Shown: positions 13,023-21,011 of the stretch, piece by piece
Layout: every line of letters begins with the position of its first letter
Numbering within the stretch: the first letter of the stretch is position 1
Source of the DNA: Peptococcaceae bacterium UBA2264
GTDB lineage: Bacteria > Bacillota > Desulfitobacteriia > Desulfitobacteriales > Desulfitobacteriaceae
Direction of reading: 5' to 3'
Assembly (NCBI GenBank): GCA_002347475.1
Contig: DDXI01000167.1
Span: 1 to 43,716 of the forward strand
Length of the DNA stretch: 43,716 bases
The notes under the pieces: generated by a model
What the model saw: only the letters and a program-made list of their open reading frames with translations
Databases searched by the model: none
What the model was told of the DNA's origin: nothing
Position numbers and translations under genes: made by a program

Positions 13023-13697
13023 ATGAAAAAGTTAATAATTGCAATTCTTTCAGTATTAGTAGTACTTTCGTCATTTACGGTTGCATATGCATCTAAAGGA
13101 GGAGCACCCGGAAAACCAGATAATACGAAAGTGCAAAGCGTAACTTTGGATCTTGAAGAAGTTACTTTAAGAGTGACTGACTCAAGAGTACTGGAGGCAA
13201 CTATTTATCCTGGAGACGCTACAAATCAAAACCTTATTTGGAAGTCAAGCAATAAAAAAATTGTTACTGTTACATCAGATGGAACTGTTACTGCAGTTAA
13301 ACAAGGAGAAGTAACCATTACTGTAACTACTATTGATGGACGCTATACCGACACATGTACTGTGACTGTGCTGGCACTGACTAACTGGGACATCTCCGGA
13401 GATTGGTGGTTGTATTTTAATGGTGTTACTACGCCTGATGCTGCATTTAATGATTTAGTACAAGATGAAAATGGTAATGTTTCAGGATACTATTACAACG
13501 GAACTGAATGGGGAGGTCCTGTTATTGGATTCGTATCAGGAGATTCTCTATATTTATATTATGAAAGACCAAGTGGATATTGCGGAGAATTTAAAGGTAC
13601 AATTGATTCGAATGGCATGACAGGAACTTTTCAATCCTTTACGACAGGGTTTTATGGCACTTGGATTGCAGTTCGTACAACTCAATTGCCTTTTTAG
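13023..13697 (+). CDS. Secreted protein with bacterial Ig-like (Big_2) domain
   Basis: This 224-aa protein has a clear Sec signal peptide (MKKLIIAILSVLVVLSSFTV, cleavage after AYA). Residues ~37-115 form a Big_2 domain: VTLDLEEVTLRVTDSRVLEA, TIYPGDATNQNLIWKSSNKK, IVTVTSDGTVTAVKQGEVTI, a textbook match. The C-terminal ~105 residues (WDISGDWWLYFNGVTTPDAA, GYYYNGTEWGGPVIGFVSGD, CGEFKGTIDSNGMTGTFQSF) look like a beta-barrel of lipocalin-like repeats (GTW, G-x-M-x-G-T-F). There is no LPXTG or membrane anchor. GAGGAGG precedes the ATG. It probably acts at the cell surface or outside. It sits alone in the tRNA-Gly-end-bounded cassette behind an attenuated leader. Confidence 0.85.
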   Translation: MKKLIIAILSVLVVLSSFTVAYASKGGAPGKPDNTKVQSVTLDLEEVTLRVTDSRVLEATIYPGDATNQNLIWKSSNKKIVTVTSDGTVTAVKQGEVTITVTTIDGRYTDTCTVTVLALTNWDISGDWWLYFNGVTTPDAAFNDLVQDENGNVSGYYYNGTEWGGPVIGFVSGDSLYLYYERPSGYCGEFKGTIDSNGMTGTFQSFTTGFYGTWIAVRTTQLPF

Positions 13698-13766
13698 TTA
13701 TGTTGGAACCGGAGGCGGAGGACGATTTAATAGCAAAACTGGATTGATGTAGATTAAGGCCTTGGC

Positions 13767-13807
13767 GAAAGCTGGGGTTCGGGTCAATGCCCCGAACTCC
13801 AGCTTTC
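13767..13807 (+). terminator. 17-bp hairpin merging into the right tRNA-Gly-end repeat
   Basis: GAAAGCTGGGGTTCGGG (13767-13783) pairs with the arm at 13791-13807 over 17 positions with one G-T pair, loop TCAATGC. It has no T-run, so terminator activity is uncertain. The 3' arm runs into the 23-bp repeat and may belong to the recombination site. Confidence 0.5.
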
Positions 13808-13827
13808 GAATCCCGTCTTCCGCTCCA
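13805..13827 (+). repeat. Right copy of tRNA-Gly 3' end (att-like)
   Basis: Identical to 12613-12635. It is followed after 13 bases by a strong terminator, as an original chromosomal tRNA gene end would be. This suggests the true tRNA-Gly locus was once here. Confidence 0.8.
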
Positions 13828-13840
13828 TAAGAAATCCAGG

Positions 13841-13866
13841 CGCCGCAAGGGTTTGCGGCGTTTTTT
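13841..13866 (+). terminator. Strong rho-independent terminator
   Basis: CGCCGCAA and TTGCGGCG pair around GGGT, followed by TTTTTT (13861-13866). Probably the former tRNA-Gly terminator. Confidence 0.9.
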
Positions 13867-13922
13867 ATTGTTCATTAATGAAAATTCAGAAAAATAAGCT
13901 ATGAAAATGATTGAGCAATTAG

Positions 13923-14459
13923 TTATTCTATTTTTTCAAGCCATTCTTCCCGCCAAAACATAAAGCAGCATCGGTCACAACGACCAGTAAATGTGTTTCC
14001 ATCGCACATCACTCCTTCAAGCAGAACCATGCCTTTACATTTTTTTGCCTTCATGTCCCGTTCGTCAAAAAATCGTTCCATTGTCTTCAGCACCCGTTGT
14101 TCTGAACCACAGTAGGGCTTCATTGTACCCATAAAAAAACACCCCTTCGTCTTACCACTACTGTCAAGAGTTGCCATGATTTCTTCCAGAGATCGCACGC
14201 GAACCAGGTCTCCTGCCATTAGAGGTTCCGTTGGAACGTATGTGATCGGCATAGCAGAAGAACTGTTTTTGCTTTTCGGACTGAATAAGATAGTACGTAC
14301 GTCATTGACATACCTCTTGAGGGTCTGAACTTGATGTGGGCTCAAGTGACTCTTAACGTAGAATCTCAGGCGGCGTTTGATAATTGGTTTTATCGGCATT
14401 TTGACATCTCCCTCAGCTATACTTTTCAGAGAAGGGAACTGGCATTCGTTTTGGTTCAT
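13923..14459 (-). CDS. Conserved hypothetical Cys-rich protein (GDxVRVRS...FWREEWL type)
   Basis: The protein has 178 aa. After a basic N-terminus, residues ~82-178 read AGDLVRVRSLEEIMATLDSS, GKTKGCFFMGTMKPYCGSEQ, RVLKTMERFFDERDMKAKKC, KGMVLLEGVMCDGNTFTGRC, DRCCFMFWREEWLEKIE. I have seen this pattern in uncharacterised proteins of many phyla, often near polysaccharide or peptide-modification genes, but I know of no assigned function. The spaced Cys residues (C-G, C-D-G, CDRCC) suggest metal binding. AAGGAGGATTTG precedes the ATG at 14459. It is isolated here, with no co-directional partner. Confidence 0.75.
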   Translation of the reverse strand: MNQNECQFPSLKSIAEGDVKMPIKPIIKRRLRFYVKSHLSPHQVQTLKRYVNDVRTILFSPKSKNSSSAMPITYVPTEPLMAGDLVRVRSLEEIMATLDSSGKTKGCFFMGTMKPYCGSEQRVLKTMERFFDERDMKAKKCKGMVLLEGVMCDGNTFTGRCDRCCFMFWREEWLEKIE

Positions 14460-15042
14460 TGCAAATCCTCCTTATTTGTTATTAAAGAAAATTTTCCTAT
14501 ACCTGTAAAAAAACAATTTACCAATTTGTTCATACTTGCGTTGGATGAGATTAGGCTGAACAATGAGTTGGTAAGGTTTCCGTCCCCTTAAGACGAGCAG
14601 GTTTGTTCACTTTTAAGCCTTGATACCCTTCGCAAAAGAGGGCTGAACTGACTATGCTGATTCTGCACAGGTATGCAATGATTTTTCTAAGCCAATACGA
14701 TAAAATCAATCCACAGCCTTTCTGTGGCAAGGCGTGATGTAAAACAGAATTTTTAAGCATTTTGTGATATTTATGCGCTTGTCACATATTTATAAATGAG
14801 CCACATAATAATGAACTATATTATCATTTAGAATTTTCGACACTGCTTTAAGACATTCCTTCTCTTATCGAATTATTTCGATTTTATGACTTGTCATGCC
14901 CTTAAGCCATGCTAATTTCATCATTACATAAACAATGTCATTAAAGGTTATCTCCGAGCGAGACGATAATAAGACTACTAAATAAACGGTGAGTATTTGA
15001 AACACTGGCTTATACGGTTGGGATATGCTTCTCCAGCCAGTA

Positions 15043-15090
15043 AAAGTGGGGTAGAGTTCCGCAAGGGACTATTAGAATGCCTCTGAAGCA
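15043..15090 (+). other. Possible IS605/TnpB right-end (omega-RNA-like) remnant
   Basis: AGTGGGGTAGAGTTCCGC, then AAGGGACTATTAGAATGCCT resembles the GTTCC...GGGACTATTAGAATCCCA region that follows tnpB genes in IS605-family elements. No intact tnpB frame precedes it: 14460-15042 is stop-rich AT sequence without a gene. Base pairs in the end hairpin are broken, as expected for an old relic. The match is from memory only. Confidence 0.35.
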
Positions 15091-15180
15091 GTCAACGACC
15101 ATTTTTAGCCAATTCTACTAATGGCAGTAATGTCAGTATGAGAGTATACTTGTAGTAACGAGTGATTGGAGGTAGTTACC

Positions 15181-15294
15181 ATGGGAGATAAAAGTCCTAA
15201 AAACAAGGAAAAAAAGAAAAAGAAAAAGATCGCTGATAAGAAAGCTATTGCTCCAATATCTTCTGCAATAGAGCCAGCGAACGAGCCCAAATAG
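15181..15294 (+). CDS. Lys-rich miniprotein, 37 aa
   Basis: The ATG at 15181 is preceded by GGAGG ten bases upstream. The product begins MGDKSPKNKEKKKKKKIADK and ends EPANEPK. Short, very basic MGDKSPK-type proteins are widespread and unannotated in bacteria. They are likely nucleic-acid- or ribosome-associated, but no function is established. A good ribosome site, the conserved start and a terminator 37 bases after the stop support a real gene. Confidence 0.7.
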   Translation: MGDKSPKNKEKKKKKKIADKKAIAPISSAIEPANEPK

Positions 15295-15330
15295 TTCTGT
15301 TTATAAACACTGACGAAATTTGCTGAAGAA

Positions 15331-15370
15331 ACCTGCTGCATCTGCTGTAACGATGGCAGGTGTTTTTTTT
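15331..15370 (+). terminator. Terminator of the miniprotein gene
   Basis: ACCTGC (15331-15336) pairs with GCAGGT (15356-15361) and CATC with GATG inside, followed by GTTTTTTTTT. The rest of 15295-15607 is AT-rich with no gene. Confidence 0.85.
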
Positions 15371-15557
15371 TGTGGACTGTGCGCACTGCTGTGTTCATAG
15401 GCGAGGATTTGATTATTTATTATCCCTTCTTTGTAGCTGAAATTGACAAAATATGACCTTTTCTTTGAAAAAATTTCGCTCTTGATAAGAAGAAGTGATA
15501 AAATACTAGCATAAGTACAATTAAATAGTTGTAGCAGAAACAATATAATTCGAAGTT

Positions 15558-15576
15558 GCTGAAGTTAAACTTCAGC
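15558..15576 (+). promoter_or_regulatory. Hairpin in the DAHP synthase leader
   Basis: GCTGAAG and CTTCAGC pair around TTAAA, 31 bases before the aroF start, followed by TGATTTTGT. It could be a weak attenuator or an operator; no leader peptide is apparent. Confidence 0.45.
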
Positions 15577-15607
15577 TGATTTTGTAATAATTTAGGGGGA
15601 AGATAAT

Positions 15608-16636
15608 ATGGGCATGGAATTTATCCAAAGAATACCCACCGCTGAAGAGATTTTAGAGCAAATACCTTTGCCAAGTCACGTTAAGGATATCAAAGTGCAG
15701 AAAGACAGCGAGATCAGAAAAGTTTTTGAAAATACTGATGACAGGTTTCTTCTTATCATAGGTCCTTGTTCTGCTGACCATGAAGATTCTGTCTGTGAAT
15801 ATCTTGAAAAACTGGCAGCTGTTCAGGAAGAGGTAAAAGAAACAATCATCATCATTCCCAGAATCTACACCAATAAACCACGCACTACAGGCGCGGGCTA
15901 TAAAGGGATGATGCACCAGCCAGATCCGGAAAAAAAACCGAATTTATACGAGGGTATAATAGCTATCAGGAAATTGCATATCAGGGCCTTAAGCGAATTT
16001 CATATGCCTGCAGCAGATGAAATGTTATACCCGGATAACTATACTTATCTGGCTGATGTTTTGGGATATAATGCCATTGGGGCTCGTTCGGTCGAAAACC
16101 AATATCATAGACTGACTGTGAGCGGGGTCGATACACCTGTAGGTATGAAAAATCCTACGAGCGGTGACTTGTCTGTCATGATAAATTCCATTATAGCGGC
16201 CCAAAGCAGTCATACCTATATCTACAATGGCTGGGAAGTAAAAACCACAGGCAATCCGTATACGCACGCTGTTTTAAGAGGCGCAGTTGATGCATATGGC
16301 AGAAATATTCCTAATTATCATTATGAAGATTTAATTAATATCGCTAAAGAATATGAGGCCCAAGAACTAAAAAATGCGGCTATTATAATAGATACAAGTC
16401 ATGCCAACTCAATGAAACGCTTTTATGAACAGCCCAGAATAGCAAAAGAAGTTTTGAATAGCAGAAAACATGATCCGCTTCTTGCTAAAATGGTAAAAGG
16501 TTTAATGATCGAAAGCTATCTCTTGGAAGGCAAGCAAGAAATTGGTGAAAATATTTATGGGAAATCAATAACAGATGCTTGTCTTGGCTGGGAGGACACT
16601 GAAAAATTAATTCACTATATTGCTGAGCATATTTAG
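15608..16636 (+). CDS. 3-deoxy-7-phosphoheptulonate (DAHP) synthase, AroF/G/H type
   Basis: The enzyme condenses phosphoenolpyruvate and erythrose-4-phosphate, the first step of the shikimate pathway. At 342 aa it has the class I alpha length. IIGPCSADHEDSVCEYLEKL, RIYTNKPRTTGAGYKGMMHQ, SEFHMPAADEMLYPDNYTYL, GARSVENQYHRLTVSGVDTP, VGMKNPTSGDLSVMINSI and IIDTSHANSMKRFYEQPRIA are the PEP-, metal- and phosphate-binding stretches, and GLMIESYLLEGKQ is near the end. It differs from E. coli at FEKPRTT (here TNKPRTTGAG). Feedback regulation cannot be predicted. It stands alone, with no other shikimate gene nearby. GGGGGA precedes the ATG. Confidence 0.93.
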   Translation: MGMEFIQRIPTAEEILEQIPLPSHVKDIKVQKDSEIRKVFENTDDRFLLIIGPCSADHEDSVCEYLEKLAAVQEEVKETIIIIPRIYTNKPRTTGAGYKGMMHQPDPEKKPNLYEGIIAIRKLHIRALSEFHMPAADEMLYPDNYTYLADVLGYNAIGARSVENQYHRLTVSGVDTPVGMKNPTSGDLSVMINSIIAAQSSHTYIYNGWEVKTTGNPYTHAVLRGAVDAYGRNIPNYHYEDLINIAKEYEAQELKNAAIIIDTSHANSMKRFYEQPRIAKEVLNSRKHDPLLAKMVKGLMIESYLLEGKQEIGENIYGKSITDACLGWEDTEKLIHYIAEHI

Positions 16637-16686
16637 GCAGTGAGAGAATGGATTTTGCCTTCCTTTGATACTGCGAGGATGATACT

Positions 16687-17358
16687 ATGGATTACCTGAT
16701 AACATTTTTCGAAGGGATCATCACTTTTATCTCCCCCTGTCTGCTGCCCATGCTGCCGATATACATTTCGTTTTTTGCGGGGCAAAATAGTAAAAATACC
16801 AGGAAAGAGACTTTTACGAATGCTGTGGGATTTGTGTTGGGGTTTACTCTGGTGTTTGTTCTGCTAGGAGCGTTTGCGGGAGCTCTTGGCGGATTTTTAA
16901 TAGAATATGGTACAATAGTAAATATTATCTTGGGTTTTATTGTGATTCTCTTTGGTCTCAATTTTATAGGTGTCCTAAGAGTGCCCTTCATTAACGACAC
17001 CAGGCAGTTAAATCTGAAGACGGGTAATACAGGTTTTTTAGCATCACTGCTGTTTGGTGTTGTTTTTTCTGTAGGTTGGACACCCTGTGTGGGGGCGTTT
17101 TTAGGGTCTGCATTGATGCTGGCAGCTTCCCGCGCAGAAAGTCTGAAAGGAATTTTTCTGCTTTTAAGTTTTTCACTCGGACTGGGGATTCCCTTTGTGG
17201 CGAGTGCTCTTCTGCTGGAGCGTTTAAAAAATGCTTTTAGTCTTATTAAGAAAAATTACAGGGTTATTAATTTATTCTCAGGTTTACTGCTCGTCCTGGT
17301 CGGTATTATGATAGCGACAGGACTTATAGGCTATTTTCTGTCCCTGCTCACATTTTGA
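16687..17358 (+). CDS. ccdA: CcdA-type membrane thiol-disulfide electron carrier
   Basis: CcdA moves reducing power across the membrane to extracytoplasmic thioredoxin-like proteins. The protein has 223 aa and six hydrophobic segments. The two conserved Cys sites are visible: FISPCLLPMLPIYISF near residue 18 and SVGWTPCVGAFLGSAL near 137. The gene overlaps the frame of the thioredoxin-like gene, whose likely TTG start is 36 bases past its stop, forming the usual ccdA-resA/tlpA pair. Substrates could be cytochrome c apoproteins or other secreted Cys proteins. Confidence 0.92.
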   Translation: MDYLITFFEGIITFISPCLLPMLPIYISFFAGQNSKNTRKETFTNAVGFVLGFTLVFVLLGAFAGALGGFLIEYGTIVNIILGFIVILFGLNFIGVLRVPFINDTRQLNLKTGNTGFLASLLFGVVFSVGWTPCVGAFLGSALMLAASRAESLKGIFLLLSFSLGLGIPFVASALLLERLKNAFSLIKKNYRVINLFSGLLLVLVGIMIATGLIGYFLSLLTF

Positions 17359-17393
17359 CTCCTAGCTCCGGAAAACACAAAGGAGGAAAATCT

Positions 17394-17942
17394 TTGGACA
17401 ATAAAAGAAAAGCCTTGGCAGGCATTGTAATATTGGCAGTAGTTCTTTTGGCAGCAGGCTATGCCTATACGGCCTTATCGGAAAAATACAAACCGGAGGA
17501 TACAATTCAGCAGACAGGAAACAATCCGGCACCGGATTTCAGCGTTTATGATTCGCAGGGGAATGCGGTTAAATTGTCTGATTTTACCGGAAAGCTGGTA
17601 GTACTGAATTTCTGGGCATCCTGGTGTCCTCCTTGCCGGAGTGAGATGCCGCATTTTAATGAAGTTTACTCCACTGTAAAGGACGAAGTAGTATTTATGA
17701 TGGTGGATCTGACTGACGGCCAGAGGGAGACCCAGGCTATAGGCCAGAAATATGTGGAAAAGCAGGGTTATGATTTTCCCGTCTATTTTGATAAGAAGCA
17801 GCAAGCTGCGGCGGCTTATGATATTTCATCCATACCGACTACTTTTCTGATTGCTCGTGACAGGAATATTGTTAAAGTCTATCGAGGTTCGATCGACAAA
17901 GAAACGTTGCAGGAGGCAGTTAATACGCTTATCGGGGAGTAG
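17394..17942 (+). CDS. TlpA/ResA-like membrane-anchored thiol-disulfide oxidoreductase
   Basis: The protein has 182 aa from TTG at 17394, which has AAAGGAGGAAAA upstream; the frame is open from 17355 but lacks a better start. The N-terminal anchor is ALAGIVILAVVLLAAGYAYT. The AhpC/TSA-like fold starts APDFSVYDSQGNAVKLSDFT. The active site is FWASWCPPCRSEMPHFNEVY (CPPC), and the cis-Pro lies in SSIPTTFLIARD. It would accept electrons from CcdA outside the membrane and reduce protein disulfides. Confidence 0.92.
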   Translation: MDNKRKALAGIVILAVVLLAAGYAYTALSEKYKPEDTIQQTGNNPAPDFSVYDSQGNAVKLSDFTGKLVVLNFWASWCPPCRSEMPHFNEVYSTVKDEVVFMMVDLTDGQRETQAIGQKYVEKQGYDFPVYFDKKQQAAAAYDISSIPTTFLIARDRNIVKVYRGSIDKETLQEAVNTLIGE

Positions 17943-17972
17943 ATAAAAGCGGAAATTGTATCAGCTTGGCCA

Positions 17973-18046
17973 TAAAAAAAACCGCCCCTAAAGGCGGCTG
18001 AGTTAAGGGAATCGTGAAAAAGTTAAAAAAGCCGAACAAGATTACC
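17973..18046 (-). ncRNA. Candidate small RNA (minus strand)
   Basis: A minus-strand promoter (see 18052-18080) points into about 75 bases that end in AGCCGCC-TTTAGGG-GCGGTTTTTTTT, a strong terminator only in this direction. No reading frame fits. The same hairpin may serve as a poor terminator for the ccdA-tlpA operon in the other direction. Confidence 0.5.
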
Positions 18047-18051
18047 AGTTA

Positions 18052-18080
18052 ATTATATTTCTTCTTGACAGAAGAAACAA
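18052..18080 (-). promoter_or_regulatory. Promoter with operator-like palindrome for the candidate sRNA
   Basis: On the minus strand TTGTTT (18080-18075), a 17-base spacer and TATAAT (18057-18052). TTTCTTC (18058-18064) and GAAGAAA (18071-18077) form a perfect inverted repeat that fills the spacer, a likely regulator site. The remaining 18081-18315 shows no gene. Confidence 0.55.
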
Positions 18081-18315
18081 TGGGGGAAATATGTCGAAAT
18101 AGAAGATATTGTCTTGCTATTCGAGTTTGGGCTTAAAACGGCCTGCTTTTCTGATAATCTTATATAATTCAGGTTCATGAAGCTGAGCAGAAGACAAAAT
18201 GTTGGGATTACGATAATAATCATTGCCGTTGCATAACACCCGAGGGGCTTAGCGAAATAGATGTTAAGTTCCTTTTATACTTTTTGGAAAATATTATTGG
18301 ACAGGAGAGATCTTG

Positions 18316-19560
18316 ATGGCAATTTTAAAACCTTTCAAAGCAGTGAGGCCGGCTCCGGAACTGGCTGACAAAGTTGCGGCTCTTCCCTATGATGTGATGA
18401 ACAGCGCTGAGGCCCGGGAGCTTGTCAAAGGAAATCCCTACTCTTTTCTCCATGTGGACAAGGCGGAAATTGACCTTGATCCAGCAACAGATCTTTACAG
18501 CCTCAGTGTCTATGAGAAAGCCCGGGACAATCTGCAGCAGATGATGGCGGAAGGTGTTCTGATCAGGGATACCCGGGATTCACTCTATATTTATAAACAG
18601 GTCATGAACGGCAGGGTCCAGATCGGCCTTGTGGGTTGTACTTCTATCGATGATTATCTCAACAATATAATCAAAAAGCATGAATATACGAGAGCTGATA
18701 AGGAACAGGACAGAATCAACCACGTGGATTACTGCAATGCCAATACAGGACCGATCTTTTTGACTTACAGGGCCAGCAAAGAAATCAATGAGATGATCAA
18801 TTCCTGGCTGGAAAATCATCAGCCGGTCTATGATTTTGTTTCGGAAGACAAAATAGGCCATACCATTTGGGTGATCGATGATGCGCTTTTAATAAATAAA
18901 CTGACTGCGGCATTTGCCGGGGTTGAGTATTTATATATTGCCGATGGCCACCATCGCTCGGCCTCGGCTGTGAAAGTTGGTTTAAAGAGAAGAGAACAAT
19001 ACCCTGATTATAAGGGAACTGAAGAGTTTAACTTTTTCCTCTCCGTCCTTTTCCCGGATGAACAGCTCTATATCATGGATTACAACCGAGTGGTCAAAGA
19101 TTTAAATGGCAACTCCGAAGCAGAGTTTATGAACAAAGTGCTGGAAAAATTCCTGATTCATGAAGTGAGTGGCGGCAGCCAGCTCAAACCGGAACAAAAG
19201 CATACTTTCGGCATGTATCTTGACGGCAAATGGTATAAGCTGACTGCCAAAGAAGGAACTTATGATCCCCAGGATCCGGTTGATCGCCTGGATGTCTCGA
19301 TCATGCAAAATAATCTGCTCAAGCCTGTTCTGGGTATCGAAGACCCCCGCACCGATAAGAGAATTGATTTCGTGGGCGGAATCAGAGGCCTGCAGGAACT
19401 GGAGCGCAGGGTCCAGGAAGGGATGAAGGTGGCTTTTGCCATGTATCCGACCACTATTGACGATTTAATGGCTATTGCTGATGCTGAGAAAGTGATGCCT
19501 CCCAAATCGACCTGGTTTGAGCCTAAACTGAGAAGCGGGTTATTTATCCACGAACTTTAA
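18316..19560 (+). CDS. DUF1015 family protein
   Basis: The protein has 414 aa, the normal family length. The start AILKPFKAVRPAPELADKVA, ALPYDVMNSAEARELV, then NPYSFLHVDKAEIDL, and the central IADGHHRSASAV are the family hallmarks. The His pair in ADGHHR hints at a metal-dependent active site. The biochemical role is not established as far as I know; the gene is widespread in anaerobes and often near serine or one-carbon metabolism. The ATG at 18316 follows AGGAGAG; a TTG directly before it is less likely. It is convergent with lysC, the two stops being about 20 bases apart. Confidence 0.88.
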   Translation: MAILKPFKAVRPAPELADKVAALPYDVMNSAEARELVKGNPYSFLHVDKAEIDLDPATDLYSLSVYEKARDNLQQMMAEGVLIRDTRDSLYIYKQVMNGRVQIGLVGCTSIDDYLNNIIKKHEYTRADKEQDRINHVDYCNANTGPIFLTYRASKEINEMINSWLENHQPVYDFVSEDKIGHTIWVIDDALLINKLTAAFAGVEYLYIADGHHRSASAVKVGLKRREQYPDYKGTEEFNFFLSVLFPDEQLYIMDYNRVVKDLNGNSEAEFMNKVLEKFLIHEVSGGSQLKPEQKHTFGMYLDGKWYKLTAKEGTYDPQDPVDRLDVSIMQNNLLKPVLGIEDPRTDKRIDFVGGIRGLQELERRVQEGMKVAFAMYPTTIDDLMAIADAEKVMPPKSTWFEPKLRSGLFIHEL

Positions 19561-19581
19561 ACCAGGTCTTCGAGTTTCAAC

Positions 19582-20799
19582 CTAATCTTCTGAGGACAGG
19601 TTAAACTTCTTATGCAGGGCCGCAACAGCTTGCTGGACCTTTTCAGCCCTGATTATACAGGAGATCTTTATTTCTGAAGTACTGATCATTTCCAGGTTTA
19701 CTCCTGCTTCACACAGAGCCTCAAACATTAGGGCGGCGACCCCGGGATTGCTCAGCATTCCTGCCCCGACAATAGATACTTTGGCTACATCAGCGTCACT
19801 GGTAAAACCATCGGCTCCTAATTCCGGGAGAAGTGTCTCGATGATATTTAAGGCCTTTTTCAGGTCGGCCTGGGCACAGGTAAAAGAAATATCATTCACT
19901 TCATTGTGCATGGAGCTTTGGATAATCATATCTACGTTGACATTTTGATCGGAGAGGGTTTTGAAGAGCTTGTAGGCTATGCCTGGTTTGTCCCATACAT
20001 TGAAAATACCGATCTTGGCCACATTGAGGTCATAAGCTACTCCTGTAACTGCCTGGGATCTTTCCACCTGATCTACCTCCTTCACTGTAGTACCGGGATT
20101 CTGGTTGAAACTGGAGCGAACCACCAAGGGAATCTTGTATCTCATAGCCAGTTCTACCGAACGGGGGTGGAGTACGGCTGCTCCCAGACTGGCTAATTCC
20201 AGCATTTCCTCGTAAGATATCTCCTTAAGTTTGCGGGCATCCGGGACCAGGCGCGGATCTGTGGTATAGATCCCGTCGACATCGGTATATATTTCGCACA
20301 TGTCTGCTTTCAGGGCAGCAGCCAGAGCGACGGCGGTAGTATCGGAACCGCCTCTGCCCAGGGTTGTGATATCGTTCAGCCGGTCTATGCCCTGAAAACC
20401 AGCGACGATCACTATTTTACCCAGCTGCAGCTCTTGCTCCAGGCGGCGAGTGTTGATTTCCAGGATTTTGGCCTTGGTATGCGTACTGTCGGTTAAAATG
20501 CCGGCCTGAGCACCAGTTAAGGAAATAACCGGCTTGGCAGCTCCTTTCAGGGTCAGGGCTAAAAGGGAGATGGAGATCTGTTCACCTGTGGACAAGAGGA
20601 CATCCATTTCCCTCTCATCAGGTTTATCATTTATTGCTGTAACCAGTTTTATCAGATCGTCGGTAGTATCGCCCATGGCAGAAACTGCCACCACGATACT
20701 GTGGCCCTGGTCATGAACCTGGGCTATACGCTGAGCAACAGCCCGCATCCGCTCCGGACCGGCCACTGAACTGCCCCCGTATTTTTGCACTACAAGCAT
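19582..20799 (-). CDS. lysC: Aspartate kinase
   Basis: The enzyme phosphorylates aspartate, the first step to lysine, threonine, methionine and diaminopimelate. It has 405 aa from ATG 20799; the longer frame to 20883 lacks a ribosome site, while GGAGGGGAAGG precedes this ATG. MLVVQKYGGSSVAGPERM is the kinase start, followed by VVAVSAMGDTTDDLIKL, LGRGGSDTTAVALAAALKAD and CEIYTDVDGIYTTDPRLVPD. Two C-terminal ACT domains follow from about 265 (GIFNVWDKPGIAYKLFKTLS and VSIVGAGMLSNPGVAALMFE), so it should be allosterically inhibited. An internal start for a separate beta subunit is common in this type but was not resolved. Confidence 0.96.
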   Translation of the reverse strand: MLVVQKYGGSSVAGPERMRAVAQRIAQVHDQGHSIVVAVSAMGDTTDDLIKLVTAINDKPDEREMDVLLSTGEQISISLLALTLKGAAKPVISLTGAQAGILTDSTHTKAKILEINTRRLEQELQLGKIVIVAGFQGIDRLNDITTLGRGGSDTTAVALAAALKADMCEIYTDVDGIYTTDPRLVPDARKLKEISYEEMLELASLGAAVLHPRSVELAMRYKIPLVVRSSFNQNPGTTVKEVDQVERSQAVTGVAYDLNVAKIGIFNVWDKPGIAYKLFKTLSDQNVNVDMIIQSSMHNEVNDISFTCAQADLKKALNIIETLLPELGADGFTSDADVAKVSIVGAGMLSNPGVAALMFEALCEAGVNLEMISTSEIKISCIIRAEKVQQAVAALHKKFNLSSED

Positions 20800-20936
20800 T
20801 ATTATCGCCTTCCCCTCCGTTATTAAAAAGCAGATTTGATTTTGTCCACAGACAGTGGAATTTATTACACTTCCGGAAGACATTATAGCATTTGCTTATT
20901 CCTCAGACAATCAGAGGAAATTTAACGGCTCTTTCA

Positions 20937-20965
20937 TTGACATTAGCTTAAGTTGAGATTATAAT
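20937..20965 (+). promoter_or_regulatory. Promoter of tRNA-Ser
   Basis: TTGACA (20937-20942), 17 bases, TATAAT (20960-20965): a perfect vegetative promoter about 46 bases before the tRNA. Confidence 0.9.
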
Positions 20966-21011
20966 ACTATTTGTGTTTGAGCAAACGAATTTTTTCTGAG
21001 TTTGTTATCAG

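Larger units (their letters stand above)
12613..13827. mobile_element. 1.2-kb segment bounded by tRNA-Gly 3'-end repeats (cassette or element remnant)
   Basis: Identical 23-bp sequences at 12613-12635 and 13805-13827 match the T-loop-to-CCA end of tRNA-Gly(GCC) as I know it from Firmicutes. After the left copy come a terminator and three arm-type repeats, the same order as after tRNA-Pro. The only gene inside is the Big_2 protein; no integrase remains. It reads as a deletion derivative of a second related element, or a cassette mobilised in trans. Neither copy is preceded by a full tRNA. Confidence 0.6.

Noticed and set aside
13639..13875. Minus-strand 78-codon frame over the tRNA-Gly end repeat
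   Set aside because: It overlaps the end of the Big_2 gene, a 17-bp hairpin, the att-like repeat and a terminator; no ribosome site.
14939..14985. TnpB C-terminal catalytic motif (ERDDNKTTK)
   Set aside because: Nine residues before a stop, with no supporting zinc-finger or upstream similarity; probably chance.
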